From Allacma fusca (lineage: Eukaryota > Arthropoda > Collembola > Symphypleona > Sminthuridae): 64,000 nucleotides of DNA. Both the position numbers and the translations under genes were made by a program. The notes beneath the pieces were generated by a model. It saw nothing but the letters and a program-made list of their open reading frames with translations. It ran no database searches and was not told the origin of the DNA. Location of the stretch: NCBI GenBank assembly GCA_947179485.1, contig OX359247.1:50503131-50567130 (forward strand), in the 5' to 3' direction. Shown here one piece after another: positions 11,590-24,344 of this stretch; the stretch's first letter is position 1, and the number at the start of each line of letters is the position of its first letter.

Positions 11590-14500
11590 TTACTTGATTC
11601 TCAAGAAACAATTAATTCCTTCATTAGTTCGTACTTGAAATAGAAATATTGTAAATGTGAATACGGAACCAACTACCTGTAAAATACAAACGACTAAGAA
11701 TTAATACAAGCAATAACGATAATCCTTCTTGAACAAGCAATGCTAATGTTCTACATGAAATTAGTTTCAACCTTACTGGATAAATAAAAATAATTAAAAA
11801 ATGTATCTGACGGAACGAGAACAAAGAGGTTGTCGAGTCGGACGAATCAGATTTAGATTTCCGTAAGAATCTATGTAGAGAATTCGCATTTAGATCATCG
11901 ATTTGGATTACGTTTCAAATTCAGAATTCTCCAATTTCTAAAATCCTCACAATCCGCAAATCCACTGCACATATAAAGTTCAGAATTCAATACTGAATTG
12001 GATTGCGAATTAGATTAAGAATTTAGGCTGTACTTGTAGAGTTTGAGATTTCATATTCGAATGAATTTAGATTGCCAATTCGGTCTTTAGAATTTTGATT
12101 TACATTTTTTGTGTTGAGACTTCGTATGAGAATTGCGCTCAATGGATTTACTCACCCAAATCATTACATAAAACCTAGAAGCAAATGATTTAAAATGGCG
12201 AATCGCTTCATGATATCTTACGCGCCATAAGTTTAGGGATTTTCCGGCGGCAAGGATATTGAGTTGTTTTGGAAATCCGAAAGTACAGGGTGCTCAATAA
12301 CCTTTGTGCATCTAGGTTTTCCAAGATCTAATTATGCTACACAATTGTATAACACAAATTCTTGTAAATAATTTTATTGCAGATCCATTATTAGTTTTTA
12401 GCAATCGGTTTATGAATACAGAAGTTACGAACGATTTTCTAAAATAAGTCAGAAATAAGCGGAATTGGTAAAAGGAGCAAATTTGTCACCTAATCTCTGA
12501 CATTCGGAAGCTCAGAAATGCAGTCCAAGCTTTTCTCTACTTTTTGGTGAAACAATTATTCTGGATAAACCCGTTGCAACATTGGGAAACATCGGGAAAC
12601 AACATTGGGTTGTGTATAATTTTCGTAACGCTATCTTGGGGCAACATGTGATTCAATTCCTGAAGAAAGGCAATACAATCATTGACTTCATCACAGTTCC
12701 CCCTGCATGAAAGCAAAAACGACCTAGAAACTCCTGCTAGACAACAGAATTGTCTTGTTCGGGAATTCGAAAAAAAGCATGATTTAAATCCGTTTGAGCT
12801 CGTATGAGTCTTATTGAAATTCAACGCCGTGGATCTTTTAATGCAGAAATAACGAGTGACTTGAACGAAACGATAATTCATATGCTGGAAGAAACTGGCG
12901 TTTTTTAGAAACTGCTACTGTCAATTTCACCAAGACTGGACGAATTTCGGAATGCTTGAAAGTCTTACATACATCATTGAATTTTGAAAGTTTATTTTAT
13001 TTTCTGGTTATAAGTTTTGTAATAATTGTTGACGAATCACAAGAATTATTTTCTTTCCTGTCCAGAATAAAATTCTGTACAAGAATTCGCCTTAACAATT
13101 GTGTAGCACAAATAGATTTTGGAGAACCTAGATGCACAAAAGTTATTGCGCACCCTGTAAAAACGAAAAGCTACCAACATAGAATCTCATTCTCAGAACA
13201 TTCTCAGTTCTAACATTCATTTAGAGCTCGTGGCCTAAGGTCTGAGGCTTTAAATGGCAATTCGAAGAGAAATCTAAATCGAATTCTCGTGTTTTCTTTT
13301 ATAATTTTAAGATTTCACGAAAGATCGTTCGAATTCCATTTCTTAAATCCACATTTGATTCGCTTGACTCTAAAACCAGCACAAAAACCAATAATTAATT
13401 TCAATGCAACATTACCCGAGTTATTAGACTGTGATTCACGCTGAAGATGTTTCTGGCTGTTAAAGTCCATTTCCACTCTGTAAATTCTGAACAGCACGTC
13501 TCCCAACTATTTGGACACTGTACGTAAAGATTTTCAATCTTAATAGATTTGCACAGCATAAATGTTAAACCGAATGAATTCCAAGCAATGGTGTATCAAT
13601 TCTTCAACATGTAACTCTACTACAATAAATAGTGTAATTTTGTCAATTGTTAACGTATGTAAATAATTCTACATTTGTATTCTGCACTGTGTGAGTTGCT
13701 CACCTTTCCTTGCAGACATAAAAAATTCACCCTACTCCTCAAGCATTCTTGGTTCCTTTTGATCTAAAAGCCATTAACACAATATAAAATTTCAGTTTAC
13801 ATAAAAATAATTTTTCAACAACAACATCTGGACACTGCTTATTTTAATGCTCCGTTTTATCGATAACAATAAACAACTACAATACTTACACTATTCTGCA
13901 TAAACTCTCCCAAAAATATCGACATTCCGGTCACGAATCCAGTAGTAACTACTACAAAAAAACTTTGGGTATTCGTAGGATCTTCCAAAAACAAGCTTAG
14001 ACAGGCTGTGAGTAAAAAAATTCCTCCAGTTATTACAACTAGAAAGTACGATCCTGCTATTTTGGAGTAGGAACCATAAGCTGCTCTCAAGTGCTGGATT
14101 AATACCCAATACTCTTTAACATCCAATGTATTCGATTCAATGATTGATGCCTTATTCTCACAGAGGTTTTCTTTACCAATAATGATGATCTGGTTGCAGT
14201 TTATACTGGATGAATAGCGTTCTCGAACTGATGCAAAATATTCGGTTTTGTTTAGAATGGATTTATATACTTGTTGTTGACAATCCGTTATCCAGATGCC
14301 AACAGTAATCACTAGGGTAAAAACAGTAGCAGTAGTGGTCCTGAAATTCAGTTTAATCAGGAAAACAAATATGATGACCACAATCCTACTATTGCTTACA
14401 AAAATAGTAGTTCTGAGAGGGGCAATGTCATTGTTCAAGAGACTAATATGGCCGGCTATGGTTTCTTGACAAAGTTGTATTACCATACCAAGTAAAAATA

Positions 14501-14924
14501 TCCCCCACGTGGTAAATATCAGTGTATATTTTATTCTAGAGAACTCGAATGAGTTATTTTTGGAGTGTTGTCGGAGTTTTTCTTGAAGTAATACAATTTT
14601 TCTGCATGTCTGGATCCAGAGTCTGCATCTAAATAAGCTGATTTGATGATAGAGAAAGGTGCTGACCAGGGATGATAGTAAAAGGGTGTAATAAATAATG
14701 GAAGAATAGGCTGGAGTCCCATTGTACAGATTTTCGGGAGGGTTGTTAAGCATTAAGACCCAAATTGGATATGCATATAAAACTGGGAGGGCAAGACTGA
14801 AGAAAAATATGGGGTGACAGTATTTGAATTTAAGATGATCGGGTCTAGCCCATGGATTCGTAGCTGGGAATATGCCCTGAAAAGAGGCAACTACTAAGAA
14901 AATTCTGAACCAAATTGTCCCCAT
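11590..14924 (-). CDS. Gustatory receptor D (subfamily 2), complete
   Basis: Predicted receptor of 427 residues. Exons are 14924..13890, 13763..13704, 13517..13416 and 11676..11590, all GT-AG and phase 0. Exon 1 carries FPATNPWARPDHLKFKY (residues 19-35), several helices and GEFMQNS at its end. Exon 2 starts IKRNQECL. Exon 3 contains LTARNIFSVNHSLIT. Exon 4 reads VVGSVFTFTIFLFQV plus a short tail, a variant of the TY-h5-QF signature with F for Y and V for the last F. The spacing LTA-x2-IFSV-x6-(30 bp exon edge)-VVGSVFTF recalls the insect sugar-receptor clade, but that assignment is from memory and tentative. Intron 3 (1.7 kb) carries a mariner-like element. A truncated copy lies at 60387-61366. 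Confidence 0.88.
12286..13157. mobile_element. Mariner/Tc1-like non-autonomous element in Gr D intron 3
   Basis: The ends are long inverted repeats, more than 60 bp and about 90% alike: CAGGGTGCTCAATAACC on the left and CAGGGTGCGCAATAACT on the opposite strand at the right. They are flanked by TA on both sides (12284-12285 and 13158-13159), the target duplication of the Tc1/mariner group. The 872-bp body has no recognisable transposase. A small minus-strand open frame at 12537-12881 has no domain I can identify. Its right part is copied at 59786-60110. Confidence 0.75.
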
Positions 14925-15625
14925 TCCAAATATTCAGGTATAATTTTATAAAGTCAGACGAGTTCTTAATGGAGTATGAACTTCCTCGACATTTAATTCG
15001 CAATGTTCGGATAGGACATTAATAAGCAACACACTGGTACTTCTCAATCAAAAGTATTTTTGAATACAATCCTTGATTACAACCATCCCGTACTTTGTAA
15101 ACTTAATCTACAACATTTATTTTTTAAATGCAAACGTGGATGAATTCCTTTTAATGTGCATCATTCTTTAAGAACTTCGTTCAATTAACAAAGGACTACC
15201 AATAAAGGATACGCAATTCTGTAACATTTTAGGGTAGCAAAAGAATTATTATCTGAATTGAAAAAAGCTTTTAGCTCTTAATCTGTAACTAATAAAATGA
15301 AGCCTGAATCTACAACCTTGTTTTGTAGCTAATGACCTTGATCGAGTTTACAAATGCTCCAGTGTAATTACACAAACTAAGATACTAAAATTTCTTGGCA
15401 CGAAGTAGTCAATTCATGTACCAAATGCAAAGTGGTAGTGTCAACAAATTGTTTGATCATGTCAAAATTCCATTTCAACTCAGGATTTTGCCCTAGGTTT
15501 TTTCGATGGTAGGAGAATGATTCTAAAATTCATGATAGAAGGAGAATATTGCAATGTAGTGCTTAATGAAGCATTCAAAAGATCCGTTCCACCATTGGCT
15601 GAGAATTTAGAAGGTAGATTAGGAC
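14925..15625. other. 5' flank of Gr D
   Basis: Non-coding. The block 14925-15530 is repeated at 61367-61980 upstream of the D pseudogene. The motif 'gagttcttaatgga' at about 14960 also precedes Gr E (near 45208) and could be part of a shared promoter. Confidence 0.5.
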
Positions 15626-16873
15626 CAGTGCTGCGATCGGGTCAAGTAATTTAAAAACTTGACCATGAACTTGACTTGACCATGAAACTTCAAGTAATTT
15701 TCAAGACACAACCTGAACTTGATAACTCGCGTTCCTGTGATTACTTAACTTGTCAAGTTCAAGTAATCAAGTAAATTTTCGAAGACCCGAACTTGATCAA
15801 GTAGTTACAGTTCCAAACTTGACTTGAACTTGACTTGACCATGACTTGAACGTGACTTGAACTTGATAATTCAAGTTAAGTATCACAAGAAATAAAATAT
15901 GCCCACATAATTTTTTACCATACATCTGCAAATTATTTTCGTCGGACTGAAAACCAAAACTCATTCAGAAAACACTTTTAATACTATTTTTTATTTAAAA
16001 CCATTCGAGGACATCCTTTAGCGTATACTGAATACAGTAAAAGTTAGTTATAAAGGATGGTACAATTTTTAAAGGAATTTCCCTTACAAGAAACGTGTAA
16101 CTGTGTAAATGAAAGTTGAGGTCAAACAAATTCATCCCGCATATCAATACATTCCTTATAAGCTGATCTCTTATAATGGACCTTCACTGTATATCTGACG
16201 AGTATTGTATGGTGTCAAGTTTTATTTAATGTTCATATATGTATGTTTACATATACATACCTATTTGAGCATTCCTAGTATTCTTAACTTAATATTGAAG
16301 AAAGTAAAACTAGTATTTACTTGTTTATTAAATGATTTTTGTAATGGGCAATCCAAGCTCCTTTTATATTGAAAATTATTTACCCAAGTTGAAACTAATA
16401 ATTCTAAGTAATAATACGAATTATTAAGATAATTCTTTCATTTCATGGAGAGGTTACTGCAACAACTAACAACGTCAGTTAAACAAAACCTTCATAAAAC
16501 GGACTCTGGGTTTGATTTTTGTTCTTTGATTTATAACATACGCAAACAAAATACCCTGAACATGACAAGAAATTGGATTGTGATTTTGAAATTGCTTCCG
16601 CCCTTTATGGCATGCGCAATCTAAAATTACTTGAACTTGACCATGAAATCTCAAGTTCATGTTCAAGTTTTTTCTTTCCATTACTTGACCATGAACTTGA
16701 CTTGGGGTTCAAGTAAATTTGTCTTACTTGCACTTGAACCTGACTTGTCTTAGAATGTCATGGTCAAGCCGGTTACGTACTTGAACTTGACCCGAATGAT
16801 TCAAGTAAAAAACTTGGCCTACTTGAAATTGACTTGAAAACTCAAGTATTACTTGAACTTGTCCGCAGCACTG
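15626..16873. mobile_element. hAT-like non-autonomous element with CAAGTTC arrays
   Basis: The 10-bp ends CAGTGCTGCG are exact inverted repeats. The element is flanked by the 8-bp duplication ATTAGGAC at 15618-15625 and 16874-16881, the size expected for hAT transposons. Near both ends the sequence dissolves into runs of CAAGTTCAAGT-type units (15640-15890 and 16625-16865). The 750-bp core has no transposase. Open frames on the minus strand here are by-products of the repeats. Confidence 0.85.
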
Positions 16874-16881
16874 ATTAGGAC

Positions 16882-17563
16882 GTGAATGTGCTGACGACAC
16901 TGTGACTGTCACAGGGAGTTGTATGTCTACAACTGATTATTTTAAGCAGAGCGTTATTTGAAAACCTTTTTTCAGTGAAAAACAGAAAAGGGTACCGCAT
17001 AGGCATGAACCACACAATGTACAACTATAACACAGTTCTGCAGTTCTACCAGTAAAATTTGTAGACATTAATGTTGTCTCAATGTTGGCACACGAAAGCA
17101 GGAGAAAATCCTCGGTATTGTCACGGTTATAAAATGCTGGTACGTGTGTGCATCCGTCACACCATATTTGTCTTCTCATATGGAGACACCATTTAGCTTA
17201 TGGATAGTGGAACATTTTAGTGTTGTACAGTATAGATAGGGGTAGCTGTTTCCGCTACCCAAGATACATAGATGATGCTTTTACATTACGGATAGCGAAG
17301 CATTTTTGGGTGCGAGTAAGGGAGTTAAGTTTTTCTGAATGTTACGGTCAGAGAGAGCTTTTTAGGATATGGAATGTGACAAGATTTTAATAGCTATTAC
17401 ATGTATTTAAGTATGTATATGTTTTCAGATTGATGTCTGATATCTCCACGCTATTGTATGCCAGTGGAGTTCATCTTTTCTACGATGGACTATGGACCAT
17501 AACAGCACCATAAAATGTAATCACAGGCTTGTTTTTTATTTATGTCGGTACAGCGGAAAGATT
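16882..17563. other. Unassigned DNA between two hAT-like elements
   Basis: No gene. Contains degenerate 'ttacggatagcg' minisatellite-type units at about 17215-17390, related to those in Gr introns. Confidence 0.45.
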
Positions 17564-17571
17564 TCACTAAC

Positions 17572-18191
17572 TAAGGCTTCCATCCGACCGGATAAATCGA
17601 ATATCCGATCCGAATCCGATCCGAACCGAAATTTCCGGATAAATTTTCTTATTATCCGATCCGACTGTTACGGATCGGATCAAAATTTTATTCATCCGTA
17701 TCCGGTCCGACCCGCAGATATCCGAAATTATCCGAATTGATACCATTGGATGATGAAAAAAGTATTACGAATTTTCACAGCAAAAATGCATTTGCTTTTT
17801 ACTACATCACAATATAAATCATTTTTGCATACATTAAGTACAAACTGAAGAAAAACTTTACAAACAACGTTGTAAATTTGAAGCACAGAATTAATAAGAA
17901 AACACGTAAAAAGCGGCACAGTTACTCCTTGGACAAATTTTTGTTACACACTTCGTTCTTATTGGTCCCTCGAACGCGCTAAAAATTTGATTTTCGGATA
18001 TCCGTCGGATTATCCGATATTTATCATTTGTGATCCGAACCGATCGGATAAAGTCGTTTCCAAATCCGTTCCGATCCGAATCCGATGACCGGATAAGGGG
18101 TACGTATCCGATCTGATCGGATTGTGTTCGGATCGGATAAGTAGTGTATCCGATCCGAAATTTCGGATGATCCGATCGGATGGAAGCCTTA
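17572..18191. mobile_element. hAT-like MITE with ATCCG arrays
   Basis: Exact 16-bp inverted ends TAAGGCTTCCATCCGA. The 8-bp flanking duplication is TCACTAAC at 17564-17571 and 18192-18199. Subterminal sequence at both ends consists of degenerate ATCCGATCCG/CGGATA units. The 620-bp element has no transposase, so it must have been mobilised in trans. The TCACTAAC copies are identical, which suggests a fairly recent insertion. Confidence 0.88.
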
Positions 18192-18398
18192 TCACTAACC
18201 ATAGGTGGTGAACTAATTTTTCAGACATTGGAAGGGCACTAACTACCAAGTTAGTGAATTCTCTCTATTGTATCTATTGTACCGACGCAAATAAAAATCG
18301 AAGCTATTGATACTTGTGGGTTTTTATTACTGTTAAACATTTTCCAGCAGGCAATTGTGTATAGTGGGGGGGGGGTAAGTTTATAGGTTGGTTCGGTA

Positions 18399-19631
18399 CA
18401 GGCCTGGCCTCAAGTTCGGTTCAACTCATGATTCGCACTTGAACTTGACCCGAACTTGATTATATCACCATAATTAAGATCCGAACTTGAACTTGATTTT
18501 TTAAAAGTATGTACGAACCGGAGTAATCAAGTTCACATAATCAAGTTAATTTCGGCGAACTTGACCATGAATGGAACTTGACCATGAAGTTCAGAAAAAC
18601 CTTGACCATGAACTTGACCATGAATGGAACTTGACCATGAACTTGACCATGAACTTGACCATGAACTTGACCATGAACTTGAATTTCTAGTTATAGTATT
18701 GTATGTATACTTATAATTAGAAAGGCTAACAAATTACATGAGATTTAATTTCCATTTATTTTTTAAAATTGAATATCAAAATTCAGAAGTAATGATTGAT
18801 AAAACTTATAATAAGAGAATATAAAAATAACTAGGTTTCCCGTAGAATTTTTTGAATGATGCACGGATCTCATCAAAATTGGTTTGAGATTTGAATTTCA
18901 ACCGTCCCTTCAAGCACAGACAAACACAAATGATGTCTTCTAACATTCTTTTAGGAGTTAGTAGGTCTGTGCCAGGACTGTTTGCAGCTGTATATTTTTG
19001 TAGAATCGCAAAATGTGAAATGCTTGTGGACCTTAGGTCATTTTTTCCGGCTACTTGATGCAGTTAGACTTCCATGATCAGCATCTTCTTCGCACTGTTG
19101 AGACTTTTCAGATGTGCTCATTTTCCAGTTGTTTTTAAAATAATATGATTATTAAAAAATTTAAATCAAGTTAAAATTAAAAAGATGTTGTGAAGAAGAA
19201 AATACAACAGGATTTAGCTTGTAATATTTGAGCCCGGAGTACGTTGAAAACGCAGAAATACCGGTCTAGCATTTGCACGCGAAAACGCTGTGACTTAAAT
19301 TAGCGTTTACAGGTTCAGCAAGGACATCTGCATAAGAACGATTATCTATAGCGTATTATATGAGTATAAGAACTTGACCATTAAAAGTCAAGTTCATGTT
19401 CATGGTTTTGGGGTTATGTGATCCGAACTTGATCATGGTATTGATGTCAAGTCTATAATGAAGACCTGACCATGAACTTGATTCGAGCCTTAAAATCAAG
19501 TTCAAATTTCATGTTGACCCGAACTTGAGATTTCAGTGTCAAGTTCAAATTAACTTGTAACCCGAACTTGACTTGAACTTGACCTTGACCCGAACTTGTC
19601 AAGTTTTACTTGAACTTGAATGCCAGGCCTG
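18399..19631. mobile_element. hAT-like non-autonomous element with AACTTGACC arrays
   Basis: The ends are CAGGCCTGGC in inverted orientation, and the flanking 8-bp duplication is GTTCGGTA at 18391-18398 and 19632-19639. The left array (18410-18690) contains a near-perfect run of 'gaacttgaccat' units. The right array (19370-19620) has the same motif inverted and more degenerate. The core has no transposase. The motif is related to that of the element at 15626, so the two probably belong to neighbouring families. Confidence 0.88.
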
Positions 19632-19639
19632 GTTCGGTA

Positions 19640-20052
19640 CAATTAGAAAAGCTGCGGAATTCATTTCTACTTTTTTCAGAATATAGTGTAAAAGTGATTT
19701 TATTTGATCTGGTGGTAAAAATATTCAGACAAAATAATAATAGCGGCAACTTGACTAATAAGTGTATCCTTGCAAAATGGAACTATGATAATTAGAAAGT
19801 CCTTTGAATTTAGCTAATTGCTGAGATGAATATTCTTGCGTACACACATGAGTTTAAATATGGTAACTTACTATCTGAGAATTTTTGGCATGAATCAATA
19901 ATACAGTCTCTGAAAAATTTGCTTCGTCAGAATAATTTATTAACATTAATTTTTCTTACTCACCATGGCTAAAACAGCAAATTCAGCAATCAATTATGTA
20001 CAAGTTTAAAACAATTCGGAATTAACTCAGTGTACAAATACAAACTACCCAA
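19640..20052. other. 3' flank of Gr C
   Basis: Non-coding; repeated almost unchanged at about 61980-62328 and 62717-62739. Copies of part of it also lie at 2025 and 3125. Confidence 0.5.
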
Positions 20053-23000
20053 TTATTCACTTTTGAACTGCGCCAAAACAATGAAGTACGTTGTCACTGT
20101 GGCTGCAATCTATAAAATAGAATGATTTGTAGCCAACATCTTGTATATTGTGTATCGGTACACAGTAAATTAGAAAACCTACTGCTTCTCACATTGCTAG
20201 AGTATTCACGGAGAATAAATACAAGCTGAAAATTACACGATTTATTAATTGATGTAAACACTTACAGATGTGATGAACCGTCGATTCAAAGTATAAAACC
20301 CTCCGGGTGATATCTCCGGACGTGATTTGGAGATCTTTCTAATGAATAACTGGAGCTGAAACGCATTTTTCGTATACTTTTGTTAGCAACTTTTCAACGA
20401 ATTGTATAAAAGAAGCAAATTGCAGAATTGCTTAAAATAAGATACACACTAAAGTATCAAGAGTGTACGTGCGTTCGTGTGCATCTCACTCGTTTTTCTA
20501 CTTTGGTTAAAATTGGGACTACAACTTTAAAGTGTTTTATTTTTAAACGTTGAATAATCGTCAACTTAGCAAAAGCACATTTAATTAAGTTTTTGGAATG
20601 CAGCAACTGTGCAATCACTTGCTGTTTTGGACCTGTCGATGACTGATTGGAAGTTCGCAAATAAAAATAAAAAGTGTTAAATTATTTTCCAAGTATTCTA
20701 AAGATGCATACGTATGTACATACATATTCCTATGAAGTACCTTCTTCCTTCTGTAAACTGTAGATATTTTTGCGTTAGGGATAGATGACACGGGGGCACG
20801 TAATACGTTAGGTATAGAGGGATTTTATATTTATGTCAGCGATCAGGGCGCATTTATGCGTTAGGGATAGGGAAACTTTACGGGTCACGAATGGGGGAGC
20901 TTTATATTTTTTTATATAATTATTAAAGGTTATGGATTTGAGGTATTTTAAGTTACGGATAGTGGGAGCTTTCTCGTTGTCATTTAACTGTAATTTGCTG
21001 ATAGGGATGATTTTTAGCTTATGTATGGCGTGAGGTAATTAGGGTACAGATAATGTCAGGATTTTTAAGGTCGGAGTATATTCATTTGTTTATCTTGATG
21101 TTTCATTTGCCTATTTATTTAATACCCTACCGTTCTACGAAGAGCAGTAACATTAGTAGACCAAAAGTATCATAAGCTGGATTGTCGTTGATCTTGCTAC
21201 AAAGAAATTTATTATTAAGGGTGATTTATCGTTAATATTTAAAAGTTTCTAGCTCACACCCGAATTAGTAAATTCTCTCACACTTAGCACTGGAACCAAA
21301 AACACATTTTCTTCGTTCTTTTTTCAACAAAAAATAGGATATTCGTAATTTATGAATTTATGTTTTTGAACTTATTTCATTAAGTGCATGTTCAAATTTA
21401 GTTAGACCTGGAAAATATCAAACTGTTTGGAAAATTTAGATTCTTACCAATGCATGTAACTGTAAAAGCATGATGTTAAAATCTATTATATATTTTTCGG
21501 AATATCCCACATTCTTTAATTCTGACAACGTGATTCTAAAAGTAGCATTCCTGCAAAAAAGCTCATACTTTTTCGTACAAGCCTTACAATTCACTTACAC
21601 CAGTATTATCAAAATCTAACCGCAATCCACAATATGGTGAGAGATGTCTCTCCATTTAACCTGATGCTGAAGGAATTCTCGTCCACTATTCTGCAAATGT
21701 ACATATTTTCAGGGTTGTAAAAATGAAAGTGCCAAGACGTGAAGCCTAAAAACTGTTCATAGATTAAGTTTGTGCTTACATAATTTACTACAAATTACCG
21801 GACATACTTTTTTTTATAAATTCTTATTTCGGAAATGGAAAATTGGAATCGACGTTTACTCTAAAAAATCCAAATATGGGTGTACTTATTTGTTGACCAA
21901 CGTTAATTGTTAATTGGGTTATTGGGTCCATGGGGTGGTTATTCACGACATTAAGGAACGGGTATTTGATTTGTGTTCCCTTGATGAGCACTGTTGTAGT
22001 GAGATAAACGAAAGAGATGCTTCTGGTAATTTTGGCCTACTGTTACGCCCGTTCGTTGAACAGAGAGGGGGAGGGGGCTCCACGGGTCACTTAATTATAT
22101 TTATTTGCAGTTATATCAATTTACAAATGCTTACAATCTTTAGAGCTGGTTTGGGCTGATTGCTTAAATATTCAACAGTTAATATATCGCAAGTCTTCGA
22201 AGCCTGAAATCAAATAATTAAGTTTAGAATAATTCGCCGTAATAATAATATAATAAATCGTAATAAATTTTATGGTATCATGATAGCAGATGTATAGTAT
22301 TAGAAACTATATAATGCATCAGACACAAAACTAAGCATTTGTTTACCTCATTCACGATGGCGTCACAAATATTGCACAATGAAAAGAGTAAGTAAATGCA
22401 TAAAATTCCAAGTGGAAGCTGAGCTCGAGAAATTTTGTTTCCAAAGTTATCCAAGTTTTCCAAACTGGGCTTATTTTCAGGGAGGAAAGAAAATAGGAAA
22501 AAATAAATCACAGCTAGGAGAGAATATATTAAAAACCCAACTTGAAGGAGAAGCCGGAACCCAAAGGCAGCATTCGCATCCTTTACTAGAAGGAGGCATT
22601 TTTCATATTTTGAAGCCCATTTAATGTGCTCTTCATGACCAGTCGGCTGATTGTGATAGGAGCCAACCAAATGAAAATGTGTGCGTACTTTCGTCGAGCT
22701 CCGATTCAATAGCTCGCTCAATTCTTCGTTGAGTCGATATAAAAACTTATGAATGACGTGTAGACAGATTGTGACAAATAATGTCTGGAATATGTAAAAC
22801 ATAATCACCAGATTCCACGCGTAATCCAGCACAGACATTAAAGTGTTTCTGCTTTGAAAGAAAAATAACTCCCACATCATTCCCAAATCCAAAAAACAAG
22901 CTAACGCTACTATCGTAATCATTGTGATGCTTGTGCACCGTAATTTGCGTTTGAAAAGGAGTCGCTGGTCCTCACTGCAAAAACATTGCTCATAAATCAG

Positions 23001-23438
23001 TTCTAAATTGAGCCAGAAATCCAGAAAGCGCTGTCGAGAGTAGAATATGTCAATGGTTACGAGGATGTTAATAATTACAAACGTAAGACCTTGTCCCAAG
23101 AAAATAACTAAGTCTAAACTCAACGTAGAAGTATGTACCCAATTCCCACGGTTTGGAAGGAAAACCATTCTTAAGAACATCAAAGAATTAAATGCTATGC
23201 TGTACCAAGCAAGGAACCCTTTTAGTGAGAAAACAAGCGTTGCCTTTCCTTCTATAGTTCCAACTGAAAAAGGAAACTGGCCACAGATTTTCAAAATAAT
23301 TAAAAAAGGGTGCAGAGTTGTAAACACGCTCTTGGTCACTTTAGTTGAAGATTCAGTTCTTTTTGTATTACTAGTATCAAGAAGAATTTTTTTGCAAACG
23401 GAAGGTTTACAATCTTGGATGTGGAGTGGTAATGACAT
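20053..23438 (-). CDS. Gustatory receptor C (subfamily 1), complete
   Basis: Predicted receptor of 435 residues. Exons are 23438..22347, 22203..22135, 20355..20266 and 20109..20053, all GT-AG and phase 0. It is a close paralogue of gene B over its whole length, including LKICGQFPFSVGTIEGKATL in exon 1 and ISPGGFYTLNRRFITS in exon 3. Exon 4 reads IAATVTTYFIVLAQFKSE, with the intact TY-h5-QF signature. I use the Met of MSLPLHIQ at 23438: the frame stays open upstream but has no earlier ATG, as in B. Intron 2 is 1.78 kb and contains a minisatellite. Exons 3 and 4 are copied at 62740-63040. Confidence 0.92.
20775..21060. repeat. Degenerate minisatellite in Gr C intron 2
   Basis: Loose units 'cgttagggatag' and 'ttacggatagtgggagcttt' in tandem. 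Orthologous in position to arrays in Gr B and Gr K intron 2, and nearly identical to the K copy. Confidence 0.6.
21061..22134. other. Remainder of Gr C intron 2
   Basis: Non-coding. A plus-strand open frame at 21914-22159 crosses into exon 2 antisense and is not supported. The stretch 'ctactgttacgcccgttcgtt' is shared with intron 2 of Gr B. Confidence 0.4.
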
Positions 23439-24344
23439 TTTCACAATTCTTTTGGAGTTCTTTAAGCTTTCGTGTTCAGAAAATAAATTAGAGCTGGAAG
23501 TGAAATTTTATAAATTGAATGTCTGGAAGTATATTTGCTATTTCACCACTAATTTGGTAATATGAATTGTCATGCTCAGGAAGAGATGAGAGGAAAATAT
23601 TCACTTGTACACAAAATAACACATTGCATTTCAATTTTCTTTCATGGCTTTGAGCTCATTTGTGAAAAATCATTTGCTTACAATAAATATTGATTCATTT
23701 AGATTAATTGTGTTGCTTTTACAGTATGACTGGATTTTACTAACAAGTAACCATCGCCCCATGCCCACTCGGGATCGGAATGATATTTTGTGGGTGCTTA
23801 GGTACCTGGCCCAATGTCCCAGCGAGACCAAAAGTTTGGGTCATCACACCCTGGTTTGCGCGGGAAATCGCGAAGAAGTTTTAAATTTTATTTCGTGAGC
23901 AAAGGGCCCTGTCCCTGTCCAACATAAATTTTCCCCATAAGAAATTTTCATTTTGCTATTTTATATTAATGGCACATTTATGACATGCATTCATCATACA
24001 TGGTTCTAGTACTTTCTTGACCTTAGATTGACCAATATTAGTCACAATTTAGTTTTTTGGCCTCGTATTGGTCAATATTGGTCGCAGTTAGTTTTTTGAC
24101 CAATTTCATTTAATTACTTGATTTCCCTAAAACCAAATCATTTTCAAATTTTTGCAGCCGTGGGCGTCATGCAAATCAAGCAAAGTTGGAATAGTTTGTG
24201 GTTTTTGAATTTAGCAGTTAGTTAATTCAGCAAACATCTCTTATTACTTAAACGTCTTTTATTCCTAGCAATATTTTTACCAAAACTCCGATTGTTGCAA
24301 ATTTGAAGACGTTTTATTATTTTATTTTCTTCCTGTGTCGTGGC
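23439..24344. other. 5' flank of Gr C and unassigned DNA
   Basis: The first 150 bp resembles the 5' flank of Gr B. At 24025-24105 a piece with 'agttttttggcctcg' and 'ttggtcgcagttag' reappears inverted at about 25700, so the hAT-like element that follows may sit inside a larger old repeat. An open frame at 23644-23898 has no recognisable domain. Confidence 0.4.

Noticed and set aside
12296..13157. Host gene in Gr D intron 3 (open frames 12537-12881 and 12956-13213)
   Set aside because: Both lie inside the TA-flanked mariner-like element and show no known domain.
13315..13506. Minus-strand frame starting MGDVLFRIYRVEMDF
   Set aside because: It overlaps Gr D exon 3 in another frame; the spliced receptor frame (LTARNIFSV) is supported by five paralogues.
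16475..16912. Minus-strand open frames with repeated GQVQVI-type peptides
   Set aside because: They are translations of the subterminal CAAGTTC array of the hAT-like element at 15626-16873; the amino-acid repeats follow the DNA repeats.
17492..18249. Arginine/isoleucine-rich frames with SDP or RSD repeats (also 58986-59219 and 59627-59815)
   Set aside because: Products of ATCCG-type arrays in hAT-like elements.
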